Shown here in pieces: positions 61,150 to 64,000 of a DNA stretch of 64,000 nucleotides. The position numbers were made by a program, and so were the translations under genes. The stretch comes from CAVQBP01 sp963723205. GTDB taxonomy: Bacteria; Bacteroidota; Ignavibacteria; Ignavibacteriales; Ignavibacteriaceae. How positions within the stretch are numbered: the stretch's first letter is position 1; each line of letters begins with the position of its first letter. Where the stretch lies: positions 124,001 through 188,000 of the forward strand of contig CAVRQC010000028.1 in the NCBI GenBank assembly GCA_963723205.1, written 5' to 3'. A model generated the notes under the pieces. It made no database searches. It saw only the letters and a program-made list of their open reading frames with translations, and was not told the DNA's origin.

Positions 61150-61938
61150 TTATTCTTCATCAAATCTTCTGAAAGCAAAAATCAACTGTTTAAAATAATG
61201 TTTGGGAAAATTCAGGTAAGATAATCCATATGCAGCAGGTCTTTTATCCCTGGGGAAATAAGCAGTTCCGAATATCCAGTCCCATATAGCTATCTTTGTA
61301 CTGAAATTTGTATTATATGCTTCAGAATCTTTATCGGCATGATGCCATCTGTGCATTTCCGGGCCGTTAATAAAATACTGCAGCCTGCCGGTATTAATAT
61401 CAATATTGGAATGAATATACATCCCCCATACGGCATCAATCAATCCTTTTATAACAGCAACTTCGGGAGCAGCACCAAGCAAAACAATAGGTGCAAATTC
61501 GATTGTCTGGTTTATTAATATCTCTAAAGCATGAGAACGTGAACCAGCCAGCCAGTCGATATTTTTGTTTGAATGATGTGCTTCATGAATTCTCCAGAAG
61601 ATTTTTGAATTATGCTGGTAGCGGTGAAACCAATAAATGTAAAAATCATGAACCACTAAAAAGAATAATATTTGAAGCCAGACAGGCCAGCCGGAAATCA
61701 GATGAAGTCTTGAAAGGTTTGTTTGTCCGTCAATAAATTGTATAATATAAGAAATTACTATACCTAAGGCATAGCTTTGAACAAGGGTATATAAAATAAA
61801 ATCATCAACGAAACCTTCGCGTAAAAACTTCTGGTTTTTATCATATGGGAAAAAACGTTCCAGAAGAATTATTATTAAAGCACAAACAACAATTGCAAAA
61901 ATGCTGTACAGTCTAACTTGTTCTAAGGTCATACTCAT
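61150..61938 (-). CDS. Sterol desaturase/fatty acid hydroxylase family membrane protein
   Basis: 262 residues with about four membrane helices. The di-iron histidine clusters are complete: HDFYIYWFHRYQH, HEAHHSNK and HRWHHAD. The family hydroxylates or desaturates lipids (fatty acids, carotenoids, hopanoids) at the membrane. The gene starts 6 nt after the stop of the NeuB-type synthase gene on the same strand, so it belongs to that operon; the substrate could be a lipid of surface glycoconjugates, which is inference only. Confidence 0.92.
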   Translation of the reverse strand: MSMTLEQVRLYSIFAIVVCALIIILLERFFPYDKNQKFLREGFVDDFILYTLVQSYALGIVISYIIQFIDGQTNLSRLHLISGWPVWLQILFFLVVHDFYIYWFHRYQHNSKIFWRIHEAHHSNKNIDWLAGSRSHALEILINQTIEFAPIVLLGAAPEVAVIKGLIDAVWGMYIHSNIDINTGRLQYFINGPEMHRWHHADKDSEAYNTNFSTKIAIWDWIFGTAYFPRDKRPAAYGLSYLNFPKHYFKQLIFAFRRFDEE

Positions 61939-61944
61939 AATAAA

Positions 61945-62853
61945 TTATATGGCTTTATAAATTTTTAAGTTAGATTGTACTCTTCTAAGTTTTTTAAGTG
62001 ACGGAAGTTCACTTTCATATACTTTTTTAATTCCATCACCCAGAGACTGCTCAATATCCCGGATATTCGAAACCAATTTAACCAATCCGACTATTTCGAC
62101 AGAAGCTGCCTGATCTGTTCCCCACATTGCACGATCTAAAGTAATGTGTCTTTCAATAAAATTTGCACCTAATGCAGCTGCAGCACCGGTGGGAGCAAGT
62201 CCTGTCTCATGACCTGAATATCCTATAGGTATTGATGGATATTTCTCTTTTAATGTCTGGATCATCCGCAGGTTTAGTTGTTCAGTTTTACATGGATAGG
62301 CAGAAGTGGCATGGGCTATCAACAAATTTTCTTTTCCAAATGTTTCAACTGCATTTTCTATTTCGGTTAACGTTGACATCCCGGTCGACATTATAACAGG
62401 CCTATTAAGAGCTTTATGTTTTAATAAAAGATTTTCATCAGTTAAACAGGCCGAAGCTATTTTATAAACTACCGGATTAAACTGTTCAATAAAATCAACT
62501 GCATTTTCATCCCAGCATGAAGCAAACCATGTAATCTTTTTCTTTCTGCAAAAATCAACAATTTCAGAAAACTGATCTTTATTGAATTCAATTTTATGTC
62601 TGTAATTGATATAAGTCATTCTTCCCCATAGAGTATCTCTTTCGATATCCCATTGACTTTTTGGAACACATAATTCAGGAGTTCTTTTCTGAAATTTAAC
62701 CGCATCGCAACCTGCAGAGTGTGCAGCTTCAATCATTTCTTTTGCAATCTCTACCGAGCCATTATGATTGATTCCGATTTCAGCAATTATAAAAATTGGT
62801 TCATTATCACCAATATATCTGTTTCCTACTTTCACTCTTCTTTTCGAATTCAT
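61945..62853 (-). CDS. NeuB-family nonulosonic acid (sialic-acid-type) synthase
   Basis: 302 residues. The TIM-barrel NeuB domain is clear: IFIIAEIGINHNGSVEIAKE, CDAVKFQKR, ASCWDENAVDF, YKIASACLTDENLLLKHKAL, IPIGYSGHETGLAPTGAAAA and FIERHITLDRAMWGTDQAAS. The enzyme condenses PEP with a hexose or hexosamine (or its 6-phosphate). It is short: most NeuB proteins reach about 340-350 residues with a C-terminal SAF (antifreeze-like) domain, which is absent here. A KdsC-like phosphatase gene is next upstream, suggesting a 9-phosphate product route as for KDN-9-P. Confidence 0.92.
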   Translation of the reverse strand: MNSKRRVKVGNRYIGDNEPIFIIAEIGINHNGSVEIAKEMIEAAHSAGCDAVKFQKRTPELCVPKSQWDIERDTLWGRMTYINYRHKIEFNKDQFSEIVDFCRKKKITWFASCWDENAVDFIEQFNPVVYKIASACLTDENLLLKHKALNRPVIMSTGMSTLTEIENAVETFGKENLLIAHATSAYPCKTEQLNLRMIQTLKEKYPSIPIGYSGHETGLAPTGAAAALGANFIERHITLDRAMWGTDQAASVEIVGLVKLVSNIRDIEQSLGDGIKKVYESELPSLKKLRRVQSNLKIYKAI

Positions 62854-62877
62854 ATAGCTCCCAATTATTTGTTAATA

Positions 62878-63408
62878 TTATTCTTCTTTATTGAATGCTA
62901 TTAATAATTCTGCGAATTCTCTGAATGCACCATTACCGCCTTTATGTTCACATTTGTAATCAACAATTTCCAGGATATCAGGCATTGCATCCGAAGGTGC
63001 TGCTGTTAAACCTACAATTTTTATCAATTCCATGTCGTTAACATCGTCACCTATAAATGCAATATTTTCAGGTCTTAAGTTATTTTTCTTTAAAATTTCG
63101 TCAAGAAGCAACTCTTTCCTTTTGGCTCCTAAGTAAAGTTCATCAATTTTTAATTTTTCTGCCCTCTTTTTTACAGAACCGGAAAGTTCACCTGTAATGA
63201 TAACGGTTTTAATATTTACTAAGTTTTTTAAGCGTTCTACTCCCATCCCGTCGCGGATAGAAAATCTTTTTAGCTCTTCTCCGTTTTCAGAATAGTAAAC
63301 TCCTGTATCAGTTAAAACTCCATCATTATCTGTAAGAACAAGCTTAATTTTTTCTGCTTTTTCCCTTAGGTTTTTATTTCTTTCTTTTATAGAGTTAAAA
63401 GCTACCAT
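62878..63408 (-). CDS. KdsC-like HAD phosphatase
   Basis: 176 residues from the ATG at 63408 (another ATG at 63417 is possible). The C0-type HAD motifs are VLTDNDGVLTDTGVYY (nucleophile Asp27, acid/base Asp29), TGELSGSVKKRAEKL and IGDDVNDMELI, which binds Mg. The family includes Kdo-8-phosphate and KDN-9-phosphate phosphatases and the phosphatase half of some CMP-acylneuraminate synthetases. The substrate is probably the product of the NeuB-type synthase. It overlaps the upstream SDR gene by 7 nt and the NeuB-type gene follows after 24 nt. Confidence 0.9.
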   Translation of the reverse strand: MVAFNSIKERNKNLREKAEKIKLVLTDNDGVLTDTGVYYSENGEELKRFSIRDGMGVERLKNLVNIKTVIITGELSGSVKKRAEKLKIDELYLGAKRKELLLDEILKKNNLRPENIAFIGDDVNDMELIKIVGLTAAPSDAMPDILEIVDYKCEHKGGNGAFREFAELLIAFNKEE

Positions 63409-64000
63409 GCAGTCCATCCTCCGTCAACAATAAGATTAGCTCCGGTCATATACTCAGAAGCATCACTTGCAAGAAAAACGATTGCTCCTTTATAATCTGT
63501 TGGTTTTGCCATTCTTCCCAAGATTGTTTTTGCTGAATAATTTTCAACAAAAAATTGATCCTGGCTATTTTCAACTCCACCCGGAGACAAGGTATTTACC
63601 CTGACACCTTTTTTTCCCCAATAAGCGGCTAAAAATTTTGTAAATGATATTACTGCTCCTTTAGTAACAGGGTACGCTGCAGACTTATAAAAATTCTGGG
63701 AGCCGTTTTTATCTTTATAAATAGATTGGTCAGGTGCAACTATACCGTAAGTAGAGGCGATGTTTATAATGCTTCCTTTTCCTGCTTTTGCCATTTCGGA
63801 ACCTAAAATTTGAGAGCACAAAAAAGTTCCTGTTATGTTAACATTAATAGACTTCTGCCACATATCTAGTGGATAATTTTCAAACATGGAGAGTTCTGCT
63901 GCAGCCGAAGGATTTTCGAACATATCGTTTATTGCAGCATTATTTACAAGTATGTCAATTTTCCCGAATTCATCTAAAATTTTTTCTGTTAGAATTTTTA
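63402..64000 (-). CDS. SDR family oxidoreductase (partial, N-terminus outside window)
   Basis: The frame stays open to the window edge. Beyond the first Met it reads FGKIDILVNNAAIND, the classical SDR NNAG-like motif, so the start lies upstream of the window's right edge. The catalytic Ser is in INIASTYGIV and YxxxK in AAYPVTKGAV. The C-terminal part PGGVENSQDQFF and TGANLIVDGGWTAW closes the fold. SDRs of this kind occur in legionaminic or other nonulosonate clusters (PtmA-like). It is coupled to the KdsC-like gene by overlap. Confidence 0.9.
   Translation of the reverse strand, partial: KILTEKILDEFGKIDILVNNAAINDMFENPSAAAELSMFENYPLDMWQKSINVNITGTFLCSQILGSEMAKAGKGSIINIASTYGIVAPDQSIYKDKNGSQNFYKSAAYPVTKGAVISFTKFLAAYWGKKGVRVNTLSPGGVENSQDQFFVENYSAKTILGRMAKPTDYKGAIVFLASDASEYMTGANLIVDGGWTAW

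Overview
The window is AT-rich chromosomal DNA from a bacterium of the Bacteroidota/Chlorobiota (FCB) group, most likely Ignavibacteria-like. The evidence is a pair of Chlorobium-type 2[4Fe-4S] ferredoxins, a bacillithiol synthesis gene (bshA), a complete MoxR/BatA-E operon, secreted proteins of DUF5683, DUF4380, DUF5916 and DUF4097 type, and promoter-like sites of the Bacteroidetes form (TTG, 19-20 nt, TAnnTTTG). TGA, TAA and TAG all act as stops. Several genes appear to start with TTG or GTG. The assignment rests on gene content only; no 16S gene is present.

Layout. 1-3.9 kb: the end of an acyl-CoA dehydrogenase, a secreted YidD-domain protein with two TPR/DUF5683 paralogues, and a LemA/TPM pair. 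4-8.4 kb: two ferredoxins, a metallo-beta-lactamase-fold hydrolase, a Rieske ferredoxin, queG and trxB. 8.4-10.1 kb: a DUF6249-like membrane protein diverging from an ECF sigma/anti-sigma pair, with mirror-image promoter-like elements between them. 10.4-17.3 kb: a b561-like protein with YceI, YbjQ-like, era, then a compact run of EamA transporter, acylphosphatase, ispF, DedA and lnt. 17.3-20.7 kb, minus strand: bshA, a nucleotide hydrolase, an rRNA m5C methyltransferase and a frameshifted ArsC/Spx-like gene. 20.9-26.4 kb: a PfkB kinase, rfbD, a HEAT protein, and an ECF sigma, HEAT-bearing anti-sigma and DUF4097 operon. 26.6-33.7 kb: a DUF5916 outer-membrane protein and a two-propeller histidine kinase with its separate LuxR-type regulator.

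33.7-45 kb is the accessory part, with looser gene spacing. It holds a truncated STAS gene, an intact FAD oxidase, a decayed SAM methyltransferase, an unrecognised repeat-bearing secreted protein, tandem PRC-barrel and beta-barrel proteins, a DPP-IV peptidase, and a 2 kb segment bounded by a broken and an intact copy of tRNA-Arg(CCT).

45-64 kb returns to core functions: DUF4380, the MoxR-DUF58-BatA-E operon, a Lol-type lipoprotein export ABC system (minus strand), a Pro-Arg-His-Glu tRNA cluster, a lipoprotein, an aminotransferase, and the edge of a nonulosonic-acid (sialic-acid-like) locus with a NeuB-type synthase, KdsC-like phosphatase, SDR and fatty acid hydroxylase.

Functional threads: envelope biogenesis (lnt, lolCDE-like, YidD-like, BatA-E), redox and thiol homeostasis (ferredoxins, trxB, bshA, b561/YceI) and extracytoplasmic signalling (two ECF systems and one two-component pair).
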